Below are positions 33,445 to 42,542 of a stretch of DNA of 64,000 bases, in pieces. Position numbers and translations under genes: made by a program. How positions within the stretch are numbered: position 1 is the first letter of the stretch; each line of letters starts with the position of its first letter. The notes under the pieces were generated by a model, which had not been told where the DNA came from, searched no databases, and was given only the letters and a program-made list of their open reading frames with translations. Origin of the DNA: VBDM01 sp963699535 (GTDB lineage: Bacteria > Pseudomonadota > Gammaproteobacteria > Burkholderiales > SG8-39); NCBI GenBank assembly GCA_963699535.1, contig CAVOUJ010000031.1, forward strand, positions 1 through 64,000. Reading direction: 5' to 3'.

Positions 33445-33978
33445 TTAGAAGATGAGGAAGGAGACGCAGGCGATCACGGCGCCGAGCGCTGCTCCCGCGA
33501 GGACGTCGCTCGGGTAGTGCAGGCCCAGGATGACCCTCGAGAGCGCCACAAGGACGGTGAAAGGAGCGAGCAGCACCGCAAGCGTCGGGTAATAGGCGAC
33601 GGCGACGGCGGAAAAAGCGACCGCGTGCAAGGTGTGCCCCGAAGGAAAGCTGAAAGCGTCCAGAGGGTCGGCACCGGCGCGGACGGCGCTTTCAACCGCA
33701 AAGGGACGGGGGCGCGAAGTCTTCGATTTGAGCCACTTGTACGATAGAGTGCAGACTAGGCCGGTCGCGGCCATATGCGCGACGGGAATGAGCCCTTTCG
33801 CGCCGCTCGTGGCGAGCAGGGCGAGCATCAGCGCATACCAGAACACCCCGTCCCCCAGACGGCTGACGATGCGGAACACACGCCGGACGGGTGCGATCCG
33901 GACCGCGGTGTTGAGCCGGACGCAGAGGGACAGATCCCAAAGGCGGAGACGCTCGAGGTTCAACTCAAGTTTCGACAT
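33445..33978 (-). CDS. PAP2-family membrane phosphatase
   Basis: A 177-residue PAP2 protein with about five hydrophobic segments. The three phosphatase motifs are KTSRPRPF (K-x6-RP), PSGHT and SRVILGLHYPSDVLAG (SR-x5-H-x3-D). ATG 33978 (MSKLELNLERL) is chosen; it overlaps the end of the GT4 gene by 14 nt. Family members dephosphorylate phosphatidate, phosphatidylglycerol phosphate or undecaprenyl pyrophosphate. Coupling to a glycosyltransferase and DgkA suggests handling of diacylglycerol/phosphatidate. Confidence 0.9.
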   Translation of the reverse strand: MSKLELNLERLRLWDLSLCVRLNTAVRIAPVRRVFRIVSRLGDGVFWYALMLALLATSGAKGLIPVAHMAATGLVCTLSYKWLKSKTSRPRPFAVESAVRAGADPLDAFSFPSGHTLHAVAFSAVAVAYYPTLAVLLAPFTVLVALSRVILGLHYPSDVLAGAALGAVIACVSFLIF

Positions 33979-35194
33979 GCACTGGAGTCCGGGCGGGGCC
34001 GCCGAGCCCGCCGCGGGCAGCCGCGGCAATGCGGCGCAATACGATCTCGAGATCGTCGAAAACCTTGTCCCAGGTAATCGTTTCCGCCGTGCGCCTCGCT
34101 TCCAGTCCGAGCCTTGCCCGAAGCTTCGGCCCCCGGGCGAGCAGGGCTGCCATGCGGATGAAGTCGGAAGCCTCCCCAAATGGCGCGAGCATCCCGCTCA
34201 CCCAGTGCCGCAGATGCTGCTGTGCGGCGGCGTAGTCGTAGGCGACAATCGCGAGGCCGCTTGCCATCGCCTCCGTGGTGACGTTGCCGAAGGTTTCCGT
34301 GGTGCTGGGAAAGATGAATACGTCGGCCGAGGCGTAATGTGCGGCAAGGTCCTCGCCGGTGCGCATACCTGCGAATACGAAGTCTGGATATTGCTTGCGC
34401 AGCGAAGCGCCCAGAGGGCCGTCACCGACCAACACTACGCGTACCGTCGGGTCGATACAGCGCATTTCCTCGACCGCCTTGGCGAACAGCCCGATGTTCT
34501 TCTCAACGGCGATTCGGCCCACGTGCAGTGCCACGGTGTCGTTCTCCCGACAGCCCCATGCCGCTCGCAGGGCCTCGCTGCGACGGCCGGGGTTGAACAG
34601 GCGGGCATCGACACCGCGCCCGACCACCAAGACGCGCTCGAAGGAGAGCGCCTCGAGCTCTACTTTCATCTCCGCAGTCGGCACCAAGGTGCAGTCGGCG
34701 CGGTTGTGCAGAGTGCGCAGGTAGCGTGCCACGGCGCGTCCGAACAGCCCGAAACCGTAGTGCCGGCTGTAGCTGTGGAAGTTGGTGTGAAAGTCCGAGC
34801 TCACCGGAATGCCGAGGCCCTTCGCCGCTGCCACCGCCGCCCAACCGAGGGGCCCCTCGGTGACGACGTGAACGAGGTCGGGGCGCTGCCTGCGCCACGC
34901 CTTCTGCAGGGAGCCGCGCGAGACGAGCCCGATGCGCAGATCGCGATACATCGGAATGGGCAAGCCCATGACCATGCGCTCCCGCAGGGAGGGGTCCTGT
35001 GAATCGGGCTCGGATCCCTGCCGCGGACGGATGAGCTCGATCTCGTGGCCGCGCGCGAGCAGGGCATCGACCATCAGCCCGACGGTCCGGGCCACGCCGT
35101 TGATTTCCGGCGGATACGTTTCGGTGATGACCGCGACGCGCAGCGCTCCCCGCGCCACAGCAGGCTCCAAGCGCATGTCCATGTGGGCGGACAC
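33965..35194 (-). CDS. GT4 glycosyltransferase, probable Pho-regulated glycolipid synthase
   Basis: A 409-residue GT-B enzyme. The N-terminal acceptor domain starts VAVITETYPPEINGVARTVGLM; HVVTEGPLGWAAVAAAKGLG and SDFHTNFHSYSRHYGFG follow. The nucleotide-sugar domain has HVGRIAVEKNIGLF and the E-x7-E site SADVFIFPSTTETFGNVTTEAMASG. It resembles the alpha-mannosyl/glucosyl transferases that make glycolipids such as those of phosphate-starved bacteria; the exact sugar cannot be told. Start may be ATG 35194, 35182 or 35176. Four 7-mers with 11-nt period at 35207-35246 look like a tandem Pho box. A frameshifted paralogue lies at 60386-61650. Confidence 0.85.
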   Translation of the reverse strand: MSAHMDMRLEPAVARGALRVAVITETYPPEINGVARTVGLMVDALLARGHEIELIRPRQGSEPDSQDPSLRERMVMGLPIPMYRDLRIGLVSRGSLQKAWRRQRPDLVHVVTEGPLGWAAVAAAKGLGIPVSSDFHTNFHSYSRHYGFGLFGRAVARYLRTLHNRADCTLVPTAEMKVELEALSFERVLVVGRGVDARLFNPGRRSEALRAAWGCRENDTVALHVGRIAVEKNIGLFAKAVEEMRCIDPTVRVVLVGDGPLGASLRKQYPDFVFAGMRTGEDLAAHYASADVFIFPSTTETFGNVTTEAMASGLAIVAYDYAAAQQHLRHWVSGMLAPFGEASDFIRMAALLARGPKLRARLGLEARRTAETITWDKVFDDLEIVLRRIAAAARGGLGGPARTPVHVET

Positions 35195-35206
35195 TGAGCC
35201 CCGCCC

Positions 35207-35246
35207 ATGAAGCCGGGATGAAGGCTTGGTTAAGCTTTCATGACAC
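35207..35246 (-). promoter_or_regulatory. tandem Pho box candidate upstream of GT4 gene
   Basis: On the - strand, GTGTCAT-GAAA-GCTTAAC then CAAG then CCTTCAT-CCCG-GCTTCAT, that is four 7-mers starting every 11 nt. The Pho box consensus is two CTGTCAT-like 7-mers separated by 4 nt. Three of the four units end TTCAT or GTCAT; the second is weak. The site overlaps the dgkA stop codon and ends 13 nt before ATG 35194, which favours a downstream start codon for the GT4 gene. Confidence 0.55.
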
Positions 35247-35615
35247 CCAAAAAAGCACCAACCCCCACACGATGGCGACGTTGATGAGGCTGAGGAAGAC
35301 GGCTGCGCTGCCGATATCCTTGGCTCGCTTGGCGAGCTGGTGGTTCTCCAGAGAAATGCGGTCCACCGCCGCCTCTACCGCCGAGTTGAGCAGTTCCACG
35401 ATGAGGACGAGCAGCACACTTGCGATCATTACGGCCTTTTCCGTCCCGCCGACCGGGATGACGAGGGCCGCTGGAATCAGCAGGACCGCGAGCAAGCATT
35501 CCTGACGGAAAGCGTCCTCGTGGCGGAACGCAGAAGCCATCCCCTGCAGGGAATAGCCGAGCGCGTTCCACAAGCGCTGCATTCCCGTCTTGCCTTTGAA
35601 AGGGCTCTCTTGCAT
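35238..35615 (-). CDS. dgkA: diacylglycerol kinase
   Basis: A 125-residue DgkA with three hydrophobic segments. ATG 35615 (MQESPFKGKTGMQRL) is chosen because the DgkA fold begins there. RHEDAFRQECLLAVLLIP and VLIVELLNSAVEAAVDRI carry the conserved Glu, Asn and Asp residues. It phosphorylates diacylglycerol with ATP to phosphatidate in the inner membrane, recycling diacylglycerol made by lipid head-group removal. Same strand as the GT4 and PAP2 genes downstream. Confidence 0.92.
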   Translation of the reverse strand: MQESPFKGKTGMQRLWNALGYSLQGMASAFRHEDAFRQECLLAVLLIPAALVIPVGGTEKAVMIASVLLVLIVELLNSAVEAAVDRISLENHQLAKRAKDIGSAAVFLSLINVAIVWGLVLFWVS

Positions 35616-35736
35616 GAGTGCGTTCCAGAGTCGAGCGGTGGCGATTGTATCAAGAGCGCAATGCAGCTCGCGCAAAGCCCTTGGCGGCTTCGCGGGTTGT
35701 GCTCCGGTTGGGTCGGGAGGGCGCCGCGCCCCGGTG

Positions 35737-37824
35737 CTACGGCGACGCCGCGAGCATCGCGAGCAGTTGCTCCTGGGCCGAGCGCGGAATCCGGCCGCGC
35801 GAGCGCCGGAGCTTGTAGTCGCCCTCCGCATCCATTTCCCAGGCCTGGCTGTTGTCCGTAAGGTAAGACCTCAGACCTTCCTGGATGACGCGCTGTTTGA
35901 CCTTGCGGTCCAGGAGAGGAAAGCAGAGCTCGATGCGGCCGAAGAAATTGCGGCCCATCCAGTCGGCGCTCGAAAGGTAAACGTCTTCCTCCCCGTCATT
36001 GAGGAAATAGAAGATGCGCGAATGCTCGAGAAAACGCCCGATCACCGAGCGCACGCGTATGTTCTCCGAGAGGCCCGGGATTCCGGGCCTGAGCGCGCAT
36101 ACGCCGCGCACGATGAGGTCGATCTTGACCCCTGCCTGAGAGGCCCGGTACAGCGCCTCTATGATCCCGGGCTCGATGAGCGCATTCATCTTGGCGATGA
36201 TGTGGGCGGGTTTGCCGCGCCGCGCGCGATGAGCTTCGCGCTTGATCGCGGCCAGCATGCGCTCGTGCAGGGAGAAGGGCGAGATCCACACATGGTGGAG
36301 CCGGCGCGCGCGCCCCAGGCCCGTGAGCTGCTTGAACACTTCGTTGACATCCTCGCAGATCTTCTCGTTCGCGGTGAACAGGCCGAAATCGGTATAGAGC
36401 TTCGCGGTGCGCGGGTGATAGTTACCCGTGGATAGGTGCGCGTAGCGCCGCAGCCGGCCTTCCTCGCGGCGCACGACCAGGGACATCTTGGCGTGGGTCT
36501 TGTAGCCGACCACCCCGTAGACGACGTGCGCGCCCACCTCCTCGAGCCTGGCCGCCCAGTTGAGGTTCGCTTCCTCGTCGAAGCGCGCGAGCAGCTCTAC
36601 CACGACGGTGACTTCCTTGCCGCGCTGCGCCGCATCGATCAGGTACTTCATCAACACCGAGTCCGTGCCCGTTCTGTAGACCGTCTGCTTGATCGCCACC
36701 ACGCTCGGGTCATCCACCGATTGCTCCAGGAAATCGATCACCGGATTGAACGACTGGAACGGATGGTGCAGCAGGATGTCGCCCCTGCGGATGGCGCGAA
36801 ACAGGTCCGGGCTCTTTTCCAGCTGCTTGGGAAGCCCGGGAACGAAGGCCGGAAACTTCAGGGCGGGTTTGTCCACCAGATCGGGCACCTGCATGAGCCG
36901 CACGAGGTTCACCGGTCCGTCCACGCGGTACAGGTCGGCTGCGGAGAGCTGGAATTGCTCGAGCAGAAACTGCTCGAGCTCGGGCGGCATGCTGTCCGCG
37001 ACTTCCAGTCGCACCGAGTCGCCGAAATGGCGCTGCGGCAGCTCGCCCGCCAGCGCCGTGCTCAGGTTCTTGATCTCTTCCTCGTCGAGGAAGAGATCGC
37101 TGTTGCGAGTCACCCGGAACGGGTAGCAGCCGCGCACGCTCATTCCCTGGAAGAGCGCCTGGATGAAAGCCTGCAGGATCGATGTGAGCAGCACGAAGCG
37201 GTAGCCTTCACCCGCGATTTTCCTCGGCAACTGGATGACTCGCGGCAGCGCTCGGGGCGCCTGTACGATCGCCGTGCCGGAATTGCGACCGAAGGAGTCG
37301 CGACCCTCGAGTTGCACGGCCAGATTCAGGCTCTTGTTGAGCACGCGCGGAAAGGGATGCACCGGATCCAGGCCGATGGGCGTGAGCAGCGGGATCATTT
37401 CCCTCAGGAAGTAAGCGTGCAGCCACGACCGCTGCTCCCGGCTCCAGTCCCGCTCGGCCAGGAAACGCACGCCCTCGTCGGCGAGCGCCGGTAGAATCTC
37501 CTTGTTCAGGAGGCGGTACTGGTCGGCGACGAGGGCGTGGGCGCGCTCGGAGACGACGGCAAAAGTGTCGGCGGGGGCCGGCTCGCCCGGGTTCTCCGCC
37601 TCCTCGCCCAGCTTGATCCGCTCCTTCAGCTCGGCCACGCGGATTTCGAAGAACTCGTCCAGATTCGAGGACAGGATGCAGAGAAACCGCAGTCGCTCGA
37701 GCACGGGAACCCGCCGGTCCTCGGCCTGGGCGAAGACGCGGCGATCGAACGCGAGGACGCCGACTTCCCGAGGGAGAAATTGCGGCCTGATCCTGCCCAA
37801 CGGGACTCTTGTTCTTTGAAGCAC
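35737..37824 (-). CDS. ppk1: polyphosphate kinase 1
   Basis: A 695-residue Ppk1, reversibly transferring the ATP terminal phosphate onto polyphosphate. LRFLCILSSNLDEFFEIRVAEL is the N-terminal domain, GYKTHAKMSLVVRREEGRLRRYAHLSTGNYHPRTAK (quoted with its key His residues in GYKTHAK and STGNYH) carries the phosphohistidine sites of the PLD-like fold, and VRSVIGRFLEHSRIFYF and SSADWMGRNFFGRIE close it. The start is GTG 37824. The start of the divergent ppx gene lies 119 nt away; a weak Pho-box-like pair, CTGTAGC-AAAT-CTGCAAC, is at 37850-37867. Confidence 0.95.
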   Translation of the reverse strand: MLQRTRVPLGRIRPQFLPREVGVLAFDRRVFAQAEDRRVPVLERLRFLCILSSNLDEFFEIRVAELKERIKLGEEAENPGEPAPADTFAVVSERAHALVADQYRLLNKEILPALADEGVRFLAERDWSREQRSWLHAYFLREMIPLLTPIGLDPVHPFPRVLNKSLNLAVQLEGRDSFGRNSGTAIVQAPRALPRVIQLPRKIAGEGYRFVLLTSILQAFIQALFQGMSVRGCYPFRVTRNSDLFLDEEEIKNLSTALAGELPQRHFGDSVRLEVADSMPPELEQFLLEQFQLSAADLYRVDGPVNLVRLMQVPDLVDKPALKFPAFVPGLPKQLEKSPDLFRAIRRGDILLHHPFQSFNPVIDFLEQSVDDPSVVAIKQTVYRTGTDSVLMKYLIDAAQRGKEVTVVVELLARFDEEANLNWAARLEEVGAHVVYGVVGYKTHAKMSLVVRREEGRLRRYAHLSTGNYHPRTAKLYTDFGLFTANEKICEDVNEVFKQLTGLGRARRLHHVWISPFSLHERMLAAIKREAHRARRGKPAHIIAKMNALIEPGIIEALYRASQAGVKIDLIVRGVCALRPGIPGLSENIRVRSVIGRFLEHSRIFYFLNDGEEDVYLSSADWMGRNFFGRIELCFPLLDRKVKQRVIQEGLRSYLTDNSQAWEMDAEGDYKLRRSRGRIPRSAQEQLLAMLAASP

Positions 37825-37943
37825 GGAAAGTGAAGTCTAAGAGCGGAATGTTGCAGATTTGCTACAGTAACTTTGCCGCAATGTCGGCGTAATATTGTAG
37901 TCGCAGCATTGCAGCCTTACCTGGGTTATCCGCCTTTACCCTT

Positions 37944-39447
37944 GTGAAACAGGACATTCTCGCCGCAGTCGATCTCGGATCGAACAGCTTCCACCTGCAG
38001 GTCGGCAGGGTCGTGGACGATCAGATCTACCTGCTCGACAGCCTGCGCGACCCGGTGCGCCTGGGTGGGGGCCTCACGCGCGACCGGCGCATCGACCAGG
38101 CGACCCGGTCGCGCGCTCTGGAGGCGCTGGCTCGCTTCGGCGAGCGACTGCGAGGTTTTCCGCGCTCGGCGGTGCGCGCCGTGGGAACCAGCGCGCTGCG
38201 CACCGCGAGAAACGCCGAGTCCTTCCTCGCCGAAGCCGAGGCGACTCTCGGGTTTCCGATCGAGGTGATCTTCGGCCGCGAGGAAGCACGCCTCATCTAC
38301 CTCGGCGTCGCGCACAGCCTCGCGGCCTCGTCCGAGCGGCGGCTGGTGATCGACATCGGCGGCGGCTCGACCGAGCTCATCATCGGCACGGGGCTCGAGC
38401 CCGAGCTCATGGAAAGCCTCTCTATGGGCTGCGTCAGCTACAGTCTGCGTTTCTTTCCCGACGGCCGCCTCGACAAGTCCTGTTTCAAGCGCGCCGAGAT
38501 CGCCGCCGCCAACGAGCTGCAGCGTATCGTCGACTCCTACCGCAAGGCGGGCTGGACCCACGCCGTGGCCTCTTCGGGTACCGCAAAGTCGCTCGCCGCG
38601 CTCCTTCGTGACGAGGGCCTCGTCGAGCAGGGGATTTCCGCGGCGGCGCTCGACAAATTGCGCACCCAGTTCATCAAGGCGGGCGAAGTCGACAAGCTCA
38701 AGTATCCCGCTCTGAGCGATGATCGCGCCGCCATCATTCCCGGAGGATTCGCCATCATGTCGGCGATCCTCGCTGAACTCGGCATCGAGCATCTCGACGT
38801 CTCAGACGGCGCGCTGCGCCAGGGCGTGCTCTACGACCTGCTCGGACGCGTGCGTCACCGCGACATGCGCGAGGCGACCGTGCGCGCAGTTCATGCGGCG
38901 CTATCAGGTGGACGCGGCGCAGGCGGAGCGCGTCGCGCGCCTCGCGCAGGCGATCCATGAGGGCCTGGACGAGGAACCCCCCGAGGCCGACGCGGCGATG
39001 CTGCGCTGGGCGGCGAGCCTGCACGAGATCGGCATTTCAATCTCCCATGCGGGCTATCACAGGCACTCGGCGTACATCCTGGCCAGGGCCGACATGCCCG
39101 GCTTCTCCCAGAAGGAGCAGGCGCGCCTGTCGCGCCTGGTGTTCGCTCACCGAGGCAAGCTCGCCAAGCTCGACGGGCTTCCCGAGGACAGCGCAGACTG
39201 GCCGCTGATTCTTTCCCTGCGCCTGGCGGCGCTTTTCTCCATCAGCCGGCGCGACCTTACGCCACCCGTTCCGGTCTGCAAGCCTGCGAAAGGCGGATTC
39301 CAGTTGACGCTGCCGCGCGCTTGGCTGGAGGAGCATCCCATGACCGAGGCGGCGCTGGAAGGTGAAACGGAGCAATGGCGCTCCGTGGGCATGAAGCTCG
39401 AGGTCCGCTCACTCGTCAAAGAGGCTCGGGCGGCGCTGGTAGGTTAG
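37944..39447 (+). pseudogene. ppx: exopolyphosphatase Ppx/GppA, interrupted by a 1-nt frameshift
   Basis: GTG 37944 starts VKQDILAAVDLGSNSFHLQV with the phosphate-1 loop; DIGGGSTELIIG is the second ATPase-fold loop. The first frame runs through SDGALRQGVLYDLLGR and DMREATVR, then an extra base in GTGCGCGCAGTTC at 38881-38890 derails it. The other frame continues FMRRYQVDAAQAERVARLAQ and the HD-like domain AASLHEIGISISHAGYHRHSAYILA to TAG at 39447. Joined, it is about 500 residues, normal for Ppx. The indel lies in a GC dinucleotide run, a typical sequencing-error context. Confidence 0.85.
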
Positions 39448-39512
39448 CATTGACCGCCAAGGCAGCAACGTCGGCCGCACGCCTGGCCCAGCCCTCCAGC
39501 CCTCCGATAGAC

Positions 39513-39549
39513 AGAAAGAAAAAGGGCACGAAGAACGCCTCCGTGCCCT
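39513..39549 (-). terminator. Rho-independent terminator of the PhoX-type gene
   Basis: On the - strand, GGGCACG-gaggcgttctt-CGTGCCC followed by TTTTTCTTTC: a 7-bp GC stem, 11-nt loop and T-run, 23 nt after the phosphatase stop codon. Confidence 0.85.
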
Positions 39550-39571
39550 CGCGGGTTGCGTCTGAAGCGCG

Positions 39572-41032
39572 TCAGCGGCGGCCGTACCCGTGGTCGTCGT
39601 CGTCGCGATCTCTGTAGCTCCAGCCGGTGATCTCGAGAATCACGCCGTGGCCGGTGACGTTATGCTGAACGCTGACGAAGAAGCGGCGGCCGGTGGCGTC
39701 GAAGACCCCACCGGTCCATTCCGCGTTCAGGTCGTTGAGCGTGGCGAACTTGACGCAGCCGTCCGATAGCTTGTCGTCGTCGTCGCCGTCGCCCAGGCAG
39801 ATCCACATGTCGTTGTTGCGCCCCACTGCCGGGCCGTCGCCGTCCTCCATGAAGACCCAGTTGCCGGTCTTCGGCTGATAGGCGACGTTGTCCATCATCG
39901 CCTGGTCCGGGGTGCCCACGACGAAGAGCTGCGCCTCCGGAATGGCCGTGTTGGCGAGCGCTTGGTCGAGGGTCCCGTCCGTGAAGCAGATCACCTCACC
40001 CCAATTGCGGCTGTCGCTCTCATTGCCGGTGTTGACCCCGCAGAAGCGTACATTGCCTTCGGAGCGCGCCTTCTGGTCGATGGCGATGTCCTCGGGGCGA
40101 TAGAAGCCGGAGAATTTCTGGGCCGCCGCCGCATTGCGCAGCAGGGCGCCGCCGGCGTTGGGTACTTCGACCCAGATGCCCTGCCCGGTGTTCGAGCCCT
40201 GGCCGAAGTCGGTGTTGCCCGCACGCCTGCCCAAGCGCAGGCCGAACACGCGACCCGAGGCGAGCGGCGATTGGGCGAGGCTGGTGATCGGCGCGCCGCC
40301 GAGGAAGGGGACGGTCGGGATGAACTTGAAGTAGGCGCCGCCCGCCGTGCCGTTCAAGGGGCGGTTTTCGTCCCCGTAGTACATCACGCCGCTCGGATAG
40401 ATGGCAACGCCCTCGAACGCCAGCTTGCCGACCGCCGGTCGCGTCGCCAGGTTCGCGGCTCCGACTCCCCCGGAGAACGTTCCCGTAGCGCGGTTGAAGA
40501 GCACCCCGGTGGTTTGCAGCGGGTTGATGATCTCGATGAGGTTGCCGTCGGTCGTCTCTTCTCCGACGATGATCGTCCCCCACGGGGTGCGGTGGGCGGG
40601 GTCGCAGCCATTCGTCCCGGTAAGTATCGTCTCAACGAATCCATCGGACAGGCGTATGCGCTGCACGCCGGGATCGGTAGCGCCCTGCTCATTGCAGGCG
40701 ATCAGATGCGTCGGGTGACGATCGTCTGGCCAGAGCGCCATCATGTCGATATTCGCGCCGAGATTCGCCGCCGCGCTGACCACCCGCGCGTGCAGGCCCC
40801 GGGCGAGCGTAGCGAGCCTCGTCGGGTCCGCGTTCGCGACCGCCGCGGTGATGCTCGCGGTAGACGACGCGGCAAGCGGCTCGTCCACACCGAAGAGTTT
40901 CTCGGACTGTTCCTTCAGCAGATGGTCGCGAAGCAAACCGAAGTCCCGAAACCCCCTCGAGTCGTCGTCCGCCGCGGCGATGGCGGGGAACAGACTGAGG
41001 CCCAACATTGAAGCCAATATTAGCTTACGCAT
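39572..41032 (-). CDS. PhoX-type (DUF839) secreted phosphatase
   Basis: A 486-residue exported protein; MRKLILASMLGLSLFPAIAAA is a signal peptide. The DUF839/PhoX beta-propeller is seen in THLIACNEQGATDPGVQRIRL, TPWGTIIVGEETTDGNLIEI, FYRPEDIAIDQ and VFMEDGDGPAVGRNNDMW, with the acidic loops that bind Ca and Fe in PhoX alkaline phosphatases. It should release phosphate from organic esters outside the cytoplasm. The last residues, YRDRDDDDHGYGRR, form an acidic/His tail also found on the other secreted phosphatase here. Two Pho boxes lie upstream. No Tat twin-Arg motif is visible, unlike classical PhoX. Confidence 0.85.
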   Translation of the reverse strand: MRKLILASMLGLSLFPAIAAADDDSRGFRDFGLLRDHLLKEQSEKLFGVDEPLAASSTASITAAVANADPTRLATLARGLHARVVSAAANLGANIDMMALWPDDRHPTHLIACNEQGATDPGVQRIRLSDGFVETILTGTNGCDPAHRTPWGTIIVGEETTDGNLIEIINPLQTTGVLFNRATGTFSGGVGAANLATRPAVGKLAFEGVAIYPSGVMYYGDENRPLNGTAGGAYFKFIPTVPFLGGAPITSLAQSPLASGRVFGLRLGRRAGNTDFGQGSNTGQGIWVEVPNAGGALLRNAAAAQKFSGFYRPEDIAIDQKARSEGNVRFCGVNTGNESDSRNWGEVICFTDGTLDQALANTAIPEAQLFVVGTPDQAMMDNVAYQPKTGNWVFMEDGDGPAVGRNNDMWICLGDGDDDDKLSDGCVKFATLNDLNAEWTGGVFDATGRRFFVSVQHNVTGHGVILEITGWSYRDRDDDDHGYGRR

Positions 41033-41114
41033 TTCCCTCTCCTATTCTAATCAAGAAAAAAGGACGTTCGTGAGCGGTTGCACTTACCGCTGTCGCGCAC
41101 CATCGCATTCAGAG

Positions 41115-41132
41115 ATGACATAGTGATGACTA
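41115..41132 (-). promoter_or_regulatory. Pho box 1 upstream of PhoX-type gene
   Basis: On the - strand TAGTCAT-CACT-ATGTCAT: two 7-mers with 4-nt spacing, 11 of 14 positions agreeing with CTGTCAT twice. It lies about 83-100 nt upstream of the start codon, in a duplicated stretch beginning CGCACCATCGCA. Confidence 0.7.
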
Positions 41133-41184
41133 GAGCCGATGGAAAGACAGCGAGACCCGCCGGCGCGCACCATCGCACGCGGAA

Positions 41185-41202
41185 ATGACACTGAGATGAA
41201 CT
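41185..41202 (-). promoter_or_regulatory. Pho box 2 upstream of PhoX-type gene
   Basis: On the - strand AGTTCAT-CTCA-GTGTCAT, again 7+4+7. It sits in the second copy of a roughly 40-bp imperfect duplication (both copies start CGCACCATCGCA, at 41094 and 41166), so the promoter gained a second PhoB site by duplication. The rest of 41033-41361 holds no gene. Confidence 0.65.
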
Positions 41203-41361
41203 GCAAGTGGCATCGTCACGACATGCTTCAACATCCCTTCACAACGCGTTGATGCCGATAAGGGAGTATTCAGCCTCCGGCGATCCCGTTCTGCGGACGG
41301 ATGCCAGTGCGGGGAGCCAAACAGGGATCGGAGCTGGGGCCCGGGAACCGGCTTGAGACTT

Positions 41362-42237
41362 TCAGGACCTCGGTTTCCAAAAGCGCGGCGCCCGCTCTAG
41401 CCGCGCAATAGCGCGCTGCGCAACGGCCATGTTGCGCTGCTCCCGCACCGCCAGCCATTCACGCGCGAATCGCGCGATATCCGAGCCCGGGTGCAGGGAC
41501 GCGAAGAGCTGCGCCGCAGTATGCGTATCTTCAGCGACGCCCAGCGCGTCCTGAATGAGCACCAGCTCGCGCAGGCAGGGGCGCGCGAGCCCGCGGCCGA
41601 AGAGGGACTCGAAGAACTCCACTGTGTAACGAAGCCGTTTCGCCTCGAGACGCACGCCGTGGCGTTCGGTCCGCGTTTTTCCGGCAAGGTCGCGGCCGGC
41701 GCGGAGAAGCCGCTTGCAGCGCTTGCCGATGCTCTTGGCAGCGAACGTCTTGAGCGGGACGGAGGCGCGGGCGGGCGGACGCGAGCGCGTGAGCCAGCGA
41801 GCGAGCCGGACCCGCAGGGCGCGATAGTAGGGCGACGCGAAGGCCTTGGCCGCTTCGGCACGCGCGCTTTCGCGCTCGACGCGCGCTATCCGCACGATGC
41901 GGTCGAAGGTCGCGCTCTTGCCGTACGCGCGTCCGAGCAGCGGCAGAGTGTCCTCGAGCAGAACATCCCAGTCGCGGGCGGAACCCAGGAGCTGGGCGAT
42001 GCGCTTCAGCCCTGCCCGCAGGTCCGACGCCGTCGCGTCTTTGCCGCCATGCAGCCTGAGCGCCGAGCGTATACGCCGCAGCGCGACGCGTGAGCGGTGA
42101 ACGTACTTGCTCTCGTCCGTTTCGAGCACGCCGCGTTCGCCCGACTCCAATCGTGGCAGTAAATCGCGCAGGATGCGTCTCAGCGCCTCGTCCACGCTCC
42201 ATGCGGGGTCAAGCTTGAGTTTCTTTGTGGCGGCCAC
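41362..42237 (-). CDS. CHAD-domain protein
   Basis: A 291-residue all-helical protein. HRSRVALRRIRSALRLHG and RLEAKRLRYTVEFFESLFG carry the conserved His and the many Arg/Lys residues of the CHAD domain, which binds polyphosphate. There is no attached CYTH domain, so it is a stand-alone binder, perhaps of polyphosphate granules. Location beside ppk1, ppx and PhoX-type genes agrees. The first 25 residues are a divergent lead. Confidence 0.88.
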   Translation of the reverse strand: MAATKKLKLDPAWSVDEALRRILRDLLPRLESGERGVLETDESKYVHRSRVALRRIRSALRLHGGKDATASDLRAGLKRIAQLLGSARDWDVLLEDTLPLLGRAYGKSATFDRIVRIARVERESARAEAAKAFASPYYRALRVRLARWLTRSRPPARASVPLKTFAAKSIGKRCKRLLRAGRDLAGKTRTERHGVRLEAKRLRYTVEFFESLFGRGLARPCLRELVLIQDALGVAEDTHTAAQLFASLHPGSDIARFAREWLAVREQRNMAVAQRAIARLERAPRFWKPRS

Positions 42238-42440
42238 GAAGTCTCGAGTGGAATTGCACCCTCTGCGCGTCCCGGCCGTCGGCGGCGTCAGGCGGGCGTC
42301 TTCGTAGTCGCCTGTCCGGGTGTGGGAACCGTGCCGCGAGTCATTTCACGCACGAAATCCGGCAGAGCGTACGGCGCCTGGTGCGTCGGCCCGGTACTTC
42401 AGGTGCGTGAGTCCCCTCGAGGAGATTCTAGCAGGCTCGA
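42238..42440. other. intergenic stretch without a recognised gene
   Basis: Part of a 305-nt gap between the CHAD start and the secreted phosphodiesterase end. No gene with family features was found. The left portion presumably carries the CHAD promoter. Confidence 0.4.
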
Positions 42441-42456
42441 AGTGCAATATTGCACT
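42441..42456. promoter_or_regulatory. perfect 16-bp palindrome, possible operator
   Basis: AGTGCAATATTGCACT is its own reverse complement. It lies about 204 nt upstream of the CHAD start and 21 nt from the terminator-like hairpin. A dimeric repressor site is possible; the protein is unknown. Confidence 0.35.
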
Positions 42457-42476
42457 TTTGTGATGCTGAGAGAAAC

Positions 42477-42514
42477 GGACATTACAGCGACCTGATGGTT
42501 GCGCTGTAATGTCC
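42477..42514 (-). terminator. hairpin terminator after secreted phosphodiesterase gene
   Basis: GGACATTACAGCG and CGCTGTAATGTCC are perfect 13-bp arms around a 12-nt loop, 28 nt after the stop of the gene on the - strand. The sequence after it on that strand is GTTTCTCTC, only weakly T-rich, so it may also work with Rho or as an mRNA end barrier. Confidence 0.6.
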
Positions 42515-42542
42515 CTGTAACACAAAGCCTCAACTGAGAGGT

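Noticed and set aside
37850..37867. Pho box between ppk1 and ppx
   Set aside because: CTGTAGC-AAAT-CTGCAAC has correct spacing but only about half of the positions match, so it was not listed as a feature of its own.
37926..38792. Open frame opposite ppx
   Set aside because: Antisense to clear Ppx motifs; composition is that of a shadow frame.
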